From the NCBI GenBank assembly GCA_934196125.1, contig CAKPVT010000014.1, positions 1-39,832 of the forward strand: a stretch of DNA of 39,832 nucleotides, given 5' to 3'. Shown in pieces: positions 6,591-14,167 of this stretch (position 1 is the stretch's first letter; each line of letters opens with the position of its first letter). Under the pieces are notes generated by a model. It was not told the origin of the DNA, did not search any database, and saw only the letters and a list, made by a program, of their open reading frames with translations. Made by a program: the position numbers and the translations under genes. The DNA comes from an uncultured Streptococcus sp. (GTDB lineage: Bacteria > Bacillota > Bacilli > Lactobacillales > Streptococcaceae).

Positions 6591-9500
6591 TTAAATATCT
6601 GTAACTTTGACAAACGGACTACCTAGTCCTGCAATATCTCCATACTGTGTACTCTGTTCATTCCAAAGCGCAGAGATCGGATACCAACCATTATTTGCAG
6701 AATTATATGGATCCATAACATAAGTCATCCCATTTGAATAACCTTTTAAAACAATTTCGTGGCTAGTTCCCCATCCCCATGGTGAAAACTTATTCTGTTG
6801 CACTGCCGCAACAACATAATGCCCTTCTCTTAATGTGTCTTCTAGCAAACTGTGTGCTGATAAGACTGTCGCAGAAAATTGCCATTGATTAGTTGCCATA
6901 ATGACACCTCTACCAGTTGTTCCTTCACCGCCTCGATTGAATTCAACCGTATTATGATACAAATAACCAGCAACATCTGTCGGCAATACAGTACTTCCTG
7001 TCAGAGCAGAAAAGACCATTGCTAATGCAGTAGGAGCACAACCTGTTGATGCCATAGTGTAACCACCATAAGTGACACTCCCCCAACGAGGATCACGTTG
7101 ATTAAAATAAGGTGCATCATAATTTGTCCGTTTGACTGTAAAACTTGTTGAATTAAGGAAGAACATTTTGCCATTGTCTGATTGGTAGACATGAATGTGA
7201 TACGTTCCTGTGCCAGAATGATTAGCAACATTAAGTAATCCTGTAGCTGTCGTTCCTACTGTTGTTGCATCATACCATCTAATGTCATCTTGACCATTAG
7301 TATCAGACCAAACCGCATACTTAATGGTTCCATTAGAATAGACACCAGAGACGGTAATGCCATAAACCCCAGTACCTTTATAAGTTGTTGTCGTTGCTGA
7401 CGTTGTTTGCGTATTATTAAAAGCGTACGTTCCTAGATTATAACCAATGACTTCACCGTCAGTTGTTTTGACATAGACATGCACCGTGTAGTCACCTGTG
7501 ATATTGTGATGGTATTTCTCATCAACGGTAATCACAACTTTGCCATTGACAATACTAGAAGATCCATACCAATGGAGATTTTTTTGTTCGGCATCTGACC
7601 AAGCCGCTACTTGAACACTACCGATATTTTTTGACGTTTCTGTTTCAGAAATCACTACCTGTAATGTTCCTTGGGTACTATTGTGATTTTGAACCGTTAC
7701 CGTTGGCTTGGTTAAGCTCTGATTAAAAATCAAGTCAATGCCGTTAGAGCCTGATAGTCCAACAAAGCTATTGGTAACATTACTATGACCATAAACGTGA
7801 ACATTATAGTGACCTGATTCAAAACCATGATTTTTTGCATAGAAAGTGTAGCTATAACTGCCATCTGCTTGTTTTGTAGCACTATACCATTTGATGTCAT
7901 CTTGCCCACTAGCCTCTGTCCATACTGGCAATGAAATGCTTGTCACATAAATAGGAACATTGGTTACTGTTACTTTAGCAGACGTATCAGAGACTTTCTC
8001 TACCGTCACCGTTACATTAGGCTTGGGTACTTCAATACTTGTCGCACTAATACATACCATCTGCCCATTAATAACCGCATAAGTATGAATAAGATAAGTA
8101 CCGTAATCACCAGTATACTTAGCAACCGTTTGACCAGAAGCATTAGCCCGATACCAAATCAGGTCATCTTGGTCATTTTTTGTTGACCAAACTGCATGTT
8201 GTACTGTAAGCCCTTGAGCGACATCACTTGGCATTGTCAAAACAATACCATTTTGACCTAGGGTAGCATTAACCGTAACATCCCCAAAGTGATAATCTGC
8301 CGTCACACTAGTACCTAGTAAACCAACAAGACTATTAGTAACATTACTGTGACCATAAATATGAACATTGTATTTACCAGATTCAAGATTATGTGTTGCC
8401 TCACTAAAAATCACATAATAAGAACCATCAGAAGCTTTTGTAGCAGTATACCACTGAATATCATCCTGACCATTTGCCTCTGTCCAGGTTGGTACTTGAA
8501 CACTATCGATATAAACAGGAACACCTGTCACCGTTACTTTATATGTTGTAGGACTTTCTTTTGTAATAGTGGCATCGACCTGTGGTTTAGGTACTTCAAT
8601 ACTTGTGGCATTGATACACACCATTTTTCCATGAATAACGGCATAAGTATGGATAAGATAAGTGCCATAATCACCAGTATACTTAGCAACTGTTTGACCT
8701 GAAGCATTCGCACGATACCAAACTAAATCATCTTGACCATTTGTTGTTGACCAAACAGCGTGCTGTACGGTAAGCCCTTGAGCGACATCACTTGGCATTG
8801 TCAAGACAATACCATTTTGACCTAAGGTAGCGTTAACCGTAACATCTCCAAATTGATAATCATTCGTAAACGTTGTCCCTGTCAATCCAACTAAAGCATT
8901 GGTTACCGCACTTGTGCCATAAACGTGAACGTTGTACTTACCACTCTCTAAGTAGTGTTTTGCCACACTAATGATCGCTGTATAAGAGGTAGTACCATTC
9001 TTCGTTGTTTGATACCAAATAATATCATCTTGCCCATTAGCTTCTGTCCATGTTGGTAAGACAATACTAGTAATATAAGCTGGAACATTATCAACAGTAA
9101 CTTGATAAGTGGTTTCAGTCTGCTGTTTCACAGATACCGTAGCACTTGGTTTAGGAATATCAATAGATGTTCCGTTAAGACCAATCATCTTCCCATTAAC
9201 ATTCTGGTAGGTATGCACATAATAAGTCCCGTAACTTCCAGTATACTTAGCAACAACTTTACCAGTGCTATCGGCAGTATACCAAATCAAATCATCTTGC
9301 CCGTTTACCTGAGACCAAACGGCAAACATAATCTTGCTACCAGCTGAAATGGCTTGGTTATATTGAATCTGAAAACCGTTGCTACCCAGTGTCACACTCG
9401 TAACTTCTTGAGTAGCTGAACCTGTCGCACCAGCTGAATCTTTATCAGGAGTTTCAGTCGTATCGACTTGATTCTGATTAGAACTGTCTTCAACTTCCTG

Positions 9501-10007
9501 ATTACCATTTTCATCGACAGAGTCTTTCTTTTGAGAAGAATTTCCTTCTTCCTCTGTCTTCATGTTACTGTCTAGGTCATCTGTCTTAGGAGTATCTAAC
9601 GGTATATTTGTTTCTACAGTATCATTTTTTTCAACACTTTCTGTATCAGTCTCACCTAGGTCATCAGGTTGTTTTGATTCTTCGGTTAGATGTTGATGTT
9701 CCTCTGTTTCACTACCTTCTGACGCATTTGATGATTGACCATTAGAATTAGAAAGCTCTTCTTCTGGTGATGGAGTAGGAAGCTCAGCAGAGCTACTCTC
9801 ATTATCATCTATTACTGTTTGGTCGAGGTGTTGCAAATTATCTGTGGTCAGTTGATCCACTTGATGTGTTTCAACAACAGTTTCATCCGCACTTACACTT
9901 GTTGTACCAACACTTAATGTGGCTAACGCAACACCAGATAGTAACAACGTCCCAATTGTCCCATAAGCTTTTGACTTTTTAATCGTTCCGTGACCTTTTA
10001 CACGCAT
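6591..10007 (-). CDS. Secreted protein with eight Bsp-like repeats and a C-terminal C39-like peptidase domain
   Basis: 1138 aa. The N-terminus is a signal peptide with a basic region and hydrophobic core (KSKAYGTIGTLLLSGVALA), cleaved after SVSA at about residue 40. Residues 41-200 are an acidic, Ser/Thr/Glu-rich spacer. Residues 202-960 hold eight repeats of the GBS Bsp-like type, marked by GQDDI/L-x-WY about every 95 residues; the seventh is divergent (EQKNLHWY). Residues 962-1138 form a papain-like C39_2 domain with likely catalytic Cys990 (STGCAPTALAMVF), His1083 (TSHEIVLKGY) and Asp1099 (VMDPYN). There is no LPXTG motif, so it is secreted or held by the repeats. GAGAGG precedes ATG 10005-10007. 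It probably cleaves peptides at the cell surface or in peptidoglycan; the substrate is unknown. Confidence 0.88.
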   Translation of the reverse strand: MRVKGHGTIKKSKAYGTIGTLLLSGVALATLSVGTTSVSADETVVETHQVDQLTTDNLQHLDQTVIDDNESSSAELPTPSPEEELSNSNGQSSNASEGSETEEHQHLTEESKQPDDLGETDTESVEKNDTVETNIPLDTPKTDDLDSNMKTEEEGNSSQKKDSVDENGNQEVEDSSNQNQVDTTETPDKDSAGATGSATQEVTSVTLGSNGFQIQYNQAISAGSKIMFAVWSQVNGQDDLIWYTADSTGKVVAKYTGSYGTYYVHTYQNVNGKMIGLNGTSIDIPKPSATVSVKQQTETTYQVTVDNVPAYITSIVLPTWTEANGQDDIIWYQTTKNGTTSYTAIISVAKHYLESGKYNVHVYGTSAVTNALVGLTGTTFTNDYQFGDVTVNATLGQNGIVLTMPSDVAQGLTVQHAVWSTTNGQDDLVWYRANASGQTVAKYTGDYGTYLIHTYAVIHGKMVCINATSIEVPKPQVDATITKESPTTYKVTVTGVPVYIDSVQVPTWTEANGQDDIQWYTATKASDGSYYVIFSEATHNLESGKYNVHIYGHSNVTNSLVGLLGTSVTADYHFGDVTVNATLGQNGIVLTMPSDVAQGLTVQHAVWSTKNDQDDLIWYRANASGQTVAKYTGDYGTYLIHTYAVINGQMVCISATSIEVPKPNVTVTVEKVSDTSAKVTVTNVPIYVTSISLPVWTEASGQDDIKWYSATKQADGSYSYTFYAKNHGFESGHYNVHVYGHSNVTNSFVGLSGSNGIDLIFNQSLTKPTVTVQNHNSTQGTLQVVISETETSKNIGSVQVAAWSDAEQKNLHWYGSSSIVNGKVVITVDEKYHHNITGDYTVHVYVKTTDGEVIGYNLGTYAFNNTQTTSATTTTYKGTGVYGITVSGVYSNGTIKYAVWSDTNGQDDIRWYDATTVGTTATGLLNVANHSGTGTYHIHVYQSDNGKMFFLNSTSFTVKRTNYDAPYFNQRDPRWGSVTYGGYTMASTGCAPTALAMVFSALTGSTVLPTDVAGYLYHNTVEFNRGGEGTTGRGVIMATNQWQFSATVLSAHSLLEDTLREGHYVVAAVQQNKFSPWGWGTSHEIVLKGYSNGMTYVMDPYNSANNGWYPISALWNEQSTQYGDIAGLGSPFVKVTDI
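7722..8849 (-). repeat. 564-bp tandem duplication inside the Bsp-repeat region
   Basis: Residues 387-574 and 575-762 of the 6591-10007 protein align with a fixed offset of 188 residues. The first 89 residues of each unit (DNA 8583-8849 and 8019-8285) are nearly identical in protein and close in DNA. Each unit is a pair of Bsp-like repeats, so the array grew by duplication of a two-repeat block. Confidence 0.8.
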
Positions 10008-10043
10008 ACATAACCTCTCTTTAACTTTTGTTAATACATTTTA

Positions 10044-10052
10044 AGTATACCA
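10044..10052 (-). promoter_or_regulatory. Extended -10 promoter of the secreted-protein gene
   Basis: On the minus strand TGGTATACT matches the TGnTATAAT extended -10 pattern common in streptococci. No good -35 box is present. It lies 37 bases before the start codon at 10007. Confidence 0.55.
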
Positions 10053-10063
10053 AATTTTAGGAT

Positions 10064-10101
10064 AAAAATTAAGACTATAACAAAAAAAGTTATAGTCTTA
10101 A
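10064..10101 (-). terminator. Terminator between dprA and the secreted-protein gene
   Basis: TTAAGACTATAAC (10069-10081) and GTTATAGTCTTAA (10089-10101) are perfect 13-base complements with a 7-nt loop. On the minus strand the stem is followed by TTTTT. It ends transcripts coming from dprA. Confidence 0.8.
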
Positions 10102-10104
10102 ATA

Positions 10105-10206
10105 CTAATCTGTTGGCACATTTGGAACAATTGGTGTGCTTGGATCAACAGATTGCTCTGTTCTCCCATTTTTACTATAATTACTAATTCTAAAAACTCT
10201 TACCAC
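10105..10206 (-). pseudogene. Possible remnant: 33-aa frame with a Pro/Thr tail
   Basis: From GTG 10204-10206 to TAG 10105-10107 the frame reads VVRVFRISNYSKNGRTEQ and then a proline-rich end, SVDPSTPIVPNVPTD. That tail resembles the C-terminus of a secreted or surface protein. There is no ribosome-binding site. It ends just before the terminator at 10064-10101. I take it as a possible leftover 3' end of a lost gene between dprA and the secreted protein; chance is not excluded. Confidence 0.3.
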
Positions 10207-10236
10207 TTACGTTGTATTTAATAGAAAAAAACTTGC

Positions 10237-11079
10237 TTATATTTGATATTCTGAAAAGATATCAAAACCTGATGTGACGCATTTTGCGCCCTCTTTTATC
10301 AAATGATGACAGCCATCAGATTTTCCATCTAAAATATTTCCTGGAATGGCAAAAACGTCTCGGCCTTCTTCCAATGCTCTTTCGCATGTAATCAAACTGC
10401 CTGAGCGCAGCTTAGCTTCTACTACGATAACGCCTTGTGATAAACCTGCAATAATACGATTTCGCTCTGGAAAATGGAATTTCAGCGGTGCTTCTCCTGC
10501 TAGGTACTCACTTAATACGAGGTGATTTTTAGCCATGTACTCCTGCAACTGCTTATTTTCTTTGGGATAATAAACGTCCAGTCCGCAACCGATAACGGCA
10601 ATCGATGCACCACCGTTTTTTAGAGTTGATAAATGCGCACTGGTATCAATGCCACGTGCCAACCCACTAACGATAACAAAATGATTCCCGAGTTCTTTGA
10701 CAATTTTCTGTACGGATTTTGTCCCTGTTGCTGATGCTGTTCTTGCTCCTACTACTGCCATTTTTTGGCGATTGAGTAATTCTAAATTTCCTTGATAAAA
10801 CAGCAAAACAGGTGGATTATAACAATGTTTGAGTTCTAATGGGTATTCGTCATCTAGTATGGAAACACTAGGAAAACAATTAAATTCTTTGCGCAATTCT
10901 TTGGTGTCCAGTGCTTTGTATTTTTCCATAAAAAGGATAGGATTTTTACATTTTGAGACGACTGCCATATTACGCAAAGATAGTGATTTCTCTTGCTTTT
11001 CTTGATAATCCAAAATAGCTAAAATATTAAGATTTGTTAATCCTGCTTTTTTTAATTTAAACAATTCAAAATTATTCAT
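10237..11079 (-). CDS. dprA: DNA-processing protein DprA (Smf)
   Basis: 280 aa, the normal streptococcal length. DprA binds incoming single-stranded DNA during natural transformation, loads RecA, and in pneumococcus also shuts competence off by binding ComE. The Rossmann-type core shows MAVVGARTASATG, VSGLARGIDTSAH, IGCGLDVYYPKEN, FPERNRIIAGLS and SGSLITCERALEEGRDVFAIPG in the usual order. An N-terminal SAM-like segment of about 100 residues precedes it, and no extra C-terminal winged-helix domain is present, as in other streptococci. The start ATG 11077-11079 follows GTGAGG. A ComX cin-box lies at 11102-11109, so the gene is expected to be a late competence gene. The frame is intact, so transformation may still work. 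Confidence 0.97.
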   Translation of the reverse strand: MNNFELFKLKKAGLTNLNILAILDYQEKQEKSLSLRNMAVVSKCKNPILFMEKYKALDTKELRKEFNCFPSVSILDDEYPLELKHCYNPPVLLFYQGNLELLNRQKMAVVGARTASATGTKSVQKIVKELGNHFVIVSGLARGIDTSAHLSTLKNGGASIAVIGCGLDVYYPKENKQLQEYMAKNHLVLSEYLAGEAPLKFHFPERNRIIAGLSQGVIVVEAKLRSGSLITCERALEEGRDVFAIPGNILDGKSDGCHHLIKEGAKCVTSGFDIFSEYQI

Positions 11080-11101
11080 GCTTTCTACCTCACTAATTTA
11101 T

Positions 11102-11109
11102 TATTCGAA
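11102..11109 (-). promoter_or_regulatory. ComX (SigX) cin-box of dprA
   Basis: On the minus strand TTCGAATA matches the late-competence box TNCGAATA in all fixed positions, with a T run directly upstream. It is 22 bases before the dprA start codon, the expected spacing for this alternative sigma factor. Confidence 0.8.
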
Positions 11110-11133
11110 AAAAAGCCCTGAAAAACGAGGCTT
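11108..11133 (-). terminator. Terminator behind the maa remnant, overlapping the cin-box
   Basis: On the minus strand AAGCC and GGCTT (11129-11133 and 11113-11117) form a short stem followed by a run of seven T. The end of the T run is the upstream edge of the dprA cin-box. Confidence 0.65.
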
Positions 11134-11152
11134 AGTGAGTGTATTTTACGTA

Positions 11153-11702
11153 TTAATCAAGCGTTTTTATGATTTTTGCAGGATTTCCAGCGAGAACCAC
11201 GTTATCGGCAAAAGATTTTGTGACGACTGCGCCAGCACCAACGACAACGTTGTCTCCTAAGGTAACCCCAGGTAGAATGCTCACGCTGCCGCCAAACCAA
11301 GCATTATCTCCGATAGTGATTGGTGCACCGTATTCAACACCTGAGATACGTTCTTTGGCATCAAGTGGGTGTAACGGTGTTAACAATTGACAATTTGGTC
11401 CAAACATTGCATTGTCGCCAATGTGATCTCACAGACATCAAGCATGGTACAGTTATAATTCGCATAGAAATTCTCACCTACATAAATATTTGAACCATAA
11501 TCACAAACAAAACGTGGATTCATTGTCAATTTTTCATCTGTTGACCCAAACAGAGTTTTTATAATTTCTCTTTGCTTATCACGGTCGTCCTCGTTATTGA
11601 ACAACTTCATTTTTCGCGTGCTTCCAGACGCATGGCAGTTAGCTCTGCATCTCCAGCATCGTATAGTTGCCCAGCTAACATTTTTCCTTTTTCGCTTGTC
11701 AT
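11153..11702 (-). pseudogene. maa: Maltose/galactoside O-acetyltransferase, frameshifted twice
   Basis: The product would be a left-handed beta-helix hexapeptide-repeat acetyltransferase that transfers acetyl from acetyl-CoA to sugars. ATG 11700-11702 sits one base behind the rnhB stop, with AGGAG inside rnhB. It encodes MTSEKGKMLAGQLYDAGD and runs into a TGA after LEAREK. A shift near 11612 restores MKLFNNEDDRDKQREIIK. A second one-base loss near 11430 breaks DVCEI from IGDNAMFGPNCQLLTPLHP, which then runs to the normal end with the hexapeptide repeats (ITIGDNAWFGGSVSILPG, VVVGAGAVVTKSF). All parts of the protein are present, so the damage is recent. It is the last gene of the rbgA-rnhB operon. 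Confidence 0.85.
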
Positions 11703-11703
11703 A

Positions 11704-12483
11704 TTAAGACTCCTTTAGCGTGGATTTTATTGGTTCGAATGTTTTACGGTGAATTGGTGTGATGCCATATTTTTTTAGGCCTTCTAAGTGCTCTTTGGTT
11801 CCATAGCCAACGTTTTTTTCAAAGCCATACCCAGGATAATCATTGGCATAGTCAGCCATCATGCGGTCACGTGTTACTTTAGCAACGATAGAAGCCGCTG
11901 CAATTGATAAGGAGTTGGCATCACCTTTGATGAGTGATTGTTGTGGGATCGAAGTTTCCAAATGCATGGCATCAATTAAAAGATAATCAGGTTTTGTCAC
12001 CTCACCTTTCAGTTGATTAATGGCTTGCAACATACCGACTTTTGTAGCTTCGTAGATATTAATCTGGTCAATGACATTATTGTCAACAATTCCGATTCCA
12101 ATTCCTAGAGCACGCGCAAGGATTTCGTGATAAATTTCCTCATGGTGCTTCTTAGGAATTTTTTTAGAATCATTGAGGTGTTTAATTTTACAATTTTTTG
12201 GAAGAATAACGCACGCTGTGACAACAGGTCCTGCTAATGGTCCTCTACCAACTTCGTCAATCCCAGCAATGGTTTGGTAACCCTGTTGATAAAGTTCTTT
12301 TTCGTAGCGCAGCATATTTTCCAAGCGCAAGTCCTCATCGATATCCGCCTGAATGGCTTTTTTACGCTGCTGAATCGCCTTTTGGACACCTGCACGACTA
12401 TCTGACTTATAAGCTTGCCAGCGTGCGTCATCAAGGCTCTCAATCGCCGCTAGCGCTTCTTTGATTTCTTTAACGGTCGCCAT
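11704..12483 (-). CDS. rnhB: Ribonuclease HII
   Basis: 259 aa from ATG 12481-12483. RNase HII cuts RNA in RNA-DNA hybrids and removes single ribonucleotides from DNA. The active-site acidic residues are D76 and E77 (AGIDEVGRGPLAG), D171 (LLIDAMHL) and D206 (KVTRDRMM). The N-terminal extension of about 70 residues is typical for Firmicutes RNase HII. I prefer this ATG to the TTG two codons upstream because AGGAG lies 9 bases before the ATG and only 3 before the TTG. The gene overlaps the 3' end of rbgA by 14 bases, so the two are translationally coupled. The broken maa follows one base after its stop. Confidence 0.97.
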   Translation of the reverse strand: MATVKEIKEALAAIESLDDARWQAYKSDSRAGVQKAIQQRKKAIQADIDEDLRLENMLRYEKELYQQGYQTIAGIDEVGRGPLAGPVVTACVILPKNCKIKHLNDSKKIPKKHHEEIYHEILARALGIGIGIVDNNVIDQINIYEATKVGMLQAINQLKGEVTKPDYLLIDAMHLETSIPQQSLIKGDANSLSIAAASIVAKVTRDRMMADYANDYPGYGFEKNVGYGTKEHLEGLKKYGITPIHRKTFEPIKSTLKES

Positions 12484-13321
12484 TTTCAACTTCTCCTACG
12501 ACATCCAGAGTGTAACGACCAAGTTTGCCTTCGCGGACATCTTTAACAAAAAGACTGTAAAAACGGTCATAATCATCACGAAAGCCCAATTTTTGAGTCA
12601 TAACCATAATAATCTCAGGCGCTTCTTCTAAGTTGATACCTTTGAAGTGTTCAACAAGACGTTCTGGATAGTATTTTTTAAAGAAATTAAGCCCGAAAAT
12701 TGTTACCTCATCCATTGGCAAAAGCTGGTCCTTGATAGCACCTGTTAAGGCGAGTTTGAGTCCTACTACTTCATCTTCGAATTTTGGCCAAAGAATCCCT
12801 GGGGTATCTAGGATTTCCAAGTCTTTATTAGACTTAAGCCATTGTTGACCTTTAGTAACCCCTGGTTTATTACCAACAACTGCAATTTTTTTACCTGCCA
12901 AACGATTCATTAATGTTGATTTACCAGCGTTTGGAATACCGATAATCATTGTGCGCAAGGTTTCTTTTTGAATGCCACGTTCACGTAATTTACCTAATTT
13001 ATCAGCCATTAGTGATTTGGCGGCATCGGTTACCAATTTTACAGTAGCTTGTTCTTTTGAATTAACAGCTAGGGTTTTGATGCCTTGTTTTTCAAAATAG
13101 TTACGCCATTCTTTTGTTCGATTGCTATCAGCAAGATCGGCTTTGTTTAGAATCATCAATTTCGGTTTATCTCCGACGATTTTGGTTAACATTGGATTTT
13201 GGCTTGATAGTGGCAAACGAGCGTCAGCCAAAATTGTCACAAAATCAACGTGTTTCAGATTTTCCTGAACTTGTCGGCGTGCTTTTGACATATGCCCGGG
13301 AAACCATTGGATGTTAGCCAT
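12470..13321 (-). CDS. rbgA: Ribosome biogenesis GTPase RbgA (YlqF)
   Basis: 283 aa. A circularly permuted GTPase needed for late assembly of the 50S ribosomal subunit. The permuted motif order is visible: G4 (LNKADLAD, about 58-65) comes before G1 (IIGIPNAGKSTLMNRL, about 126-141) and G3 (LDTPGILWP, about 170-178). The N-terminal WFPGHMSKARRQ is the family signature. ATG 13319-13321 has AAAGGAA upstream. It is the first gene of an rbgA-rnhB-(maa) operon on the minus strand. Confidence 0.96.
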   Translation of the reverse strand: MANIQWFPGHMSKARRQVQENLKHVDFVTILADARLPLSSQNPMLTKIVGDKPKLMILNKADLADSNRTKEWRNYFEKQGIKTLAVNSKEQATVKLVTDAAKSLMADKLGKLRERGIQKETLRTMIIGIPNAGKSTLMNRLAGKKIAVVGNKPGVTKGQQWLKSNKDLEILDTPGILWPKFEDEVVGLKLALTGAIKDQLLPMDEVTIFGLNFFKKYYPERLVEHFKGINLEEAPEIIMVMTQKLGFRDDYDRFYSLFVKDVREGKLGRYTLDVVGEVENGDR

Positions 13322-13364
13322 GTAAAATAAATTCCTTTCATCGATAAGTGTTAAAACTTATATT

Positions 13365-13393
13365 TTATTATCATTCTTTAGTTTTTATTGCAA
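13365..13393 (-). promoter_or_regulatory. Probable rbgA operon promoter
   Basis: On the minus strand TTGCAA (13388-13393) is followed after 17 bases by TAATAA (13365-13370). It lies 43 bases before the rbgA start. The -10 match is only fair. Confidence 0.5.
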
Positions 13394-13436
13394 TTAAAAG
13401 CAACTATCAAATCATTTTCTATTATACCATAAACTA

Positions 13437-13487
13437 TTTCTGATTATGGGGAAAAGCTTGCTGCGCAGCTATTGTCATAATCAGAAA
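13437..13487. repeat. Hairpin repeat with GCTGCGCAGC core
   Basis: TTTCTGATTATG (13437-13448) and CATAATCAGAAA (13476-13487) are perfect 12-base complements. The loop region contains the palindrome GCTGCGCAGC. The core GCGCAGCTATT also occurs, on the other strand, in the hairpin at 15734-15767. It lies between the divergent rbgA and DUF4231 genes and may be a dispersed REP-like element, or a terminator for leftward or rightward noise. Confidence 0.65.
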
Positions 13488-13500
13488 AATCTATTCATTC

Positions 13501-13529
13501 TTGACCATCTTTTGCCAAGGCGATACAAT
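13501..13529 (+). promoter_or_regulatory. Promoter of the DUF4231 gene
   Basis: TTGACC (13501-13506), a 17-base spacer, then TACAAT (13524-13529). It lies 35 bases before the start codon at 13565. Confidence 0.8.
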
Positions 13530-13564
13530 GAAAACGTATCAAAAGGCTTACTAAAGGAGATAAG

Positions 13565-13972
13565 ATGGACGATTATACTGAAATGACAATTGAAACTTAC
13601 TTGACGGAACGTTTAACTAAAGAAATCGCTGCTTACGAGAAAAAAAGTCACTTTCACCGTGCGTGGTTTATTGTTTTTAAGGTGATTCAAATCATTGTTT
13701 TGGCACTTGTTCCGATTTTAGCAAGCCTTCCAATTCCTTGCTTTAAACTGCTTGCTGTTATTGTTTCGTGCCTTGTTTTGGTTCTTGAAGCTCTGCTTGC
13801 CGTTTCAAATCACAAAGATAAATGGCGTATTTATCAAGCCACATCAAAAGAACTCGCTTCAGAAAAATTCACCTTTGAAACGACATCTAGCATTTATAAA
13901 GAAAAATCAACCGAAGACCGCTTCGCTCTGTTAGTTGACCGTCGTGAAAATATTATCAAAAATAAAGAGTAA
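13565..13972 (+). CDS. DUF4231 domain membrane protein
   Basis: 135 aa, starting at ATG 13565 behind AAAGGAGATAAG. The order is a polar N-terminus with a short helix (YLTERLTKEIAAYEKKSHFHR), two adjacent membrane segments (WFIVFKVIQIIVLALVPILA and CFKLLAVIVSCLVLVLEALLA), then a soluble helical tail. The tail contains KWRIYQATSKELASEKFTFE and a run of charged residues ending ENIIKNKE. This layout fits the DUF4231 family of small two-span proteins, whose function is unknown. It is transcribed alone from the promoter at 13501-13529, and its transcript probably ends at the bidirectional terminator at 14133-14160. Confidence 0.75.
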   Translation: MDDYTEMTIETYLTERLTKEIAAYEKKSHFHRAWFIVFKVIQIIVLALVPILASLPIPCFKLLAVIVSCLVLVLEALLAVSNHKDKWRIYQATSKELASEKFTFETTSSIYKEKSTEDRFALLVDRRENIIKNKE

Positions 13973-14132
13973 AAAACGCCCCTGTTTTTAGATTTTCAGT
14001 AGTCGAAGAATTAAGTCCTGCCATTAAAATACGAAGATGGTTGTCTAACCAATGCAAGTAACCTTTAGCAAAAGCGTCTTTTACCCAATCAGGCCGTGCA
14101 GATTTATCTTGACTGAATTTGTTCAGAAAATC
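13956..14132 (-). pseudogene. Fragment of an unidentified gene, start missing
   Basis: On the minus strand 58 codons are open from 14132 to TGA at 13956-13958. They read DFLNKFSQDKSARPDWV, then KDAFAKGYLHWLDNHLRIL and MAGLNSSTTENLK. The composition (W, P, amphipathic helices) is that of real protein, not of AT-rich intergenic DNA. There is no start codon or ribosome-binding site: the fragment begins directly at the terminator stem at 14133. Its last codons overlap the 3' end of the DUF4231 gene. It is most likely the leftover end of a deleted gene. I do not recognise the family. Confidence 0.45.
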
Positions 14133-14160
14133 AAAAAAAGAGATGCAATGTCTCTTTTTT
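14133..14160. terminator. Bidirectional terminator
   Basis: AAAAAAAGAGA (14133-14143) pairs with TCTCTTTTTT (14151-14160) around a 7-nt loop. T runs result on both strands. It serves the ABC-F gene ending at 14168 on the minus strand and the DUF4231 transcript on the plus strand. Confidence 0.85.
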
Positions 14161-14167
14161 CTATATG

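Noticed and set aside
12484..12489. TTG start two codons upstream for rnhB
   Set aside because: The AGGAG box would be only 3 bases away; the ATG at 12481-12483 has 9-base spacing.
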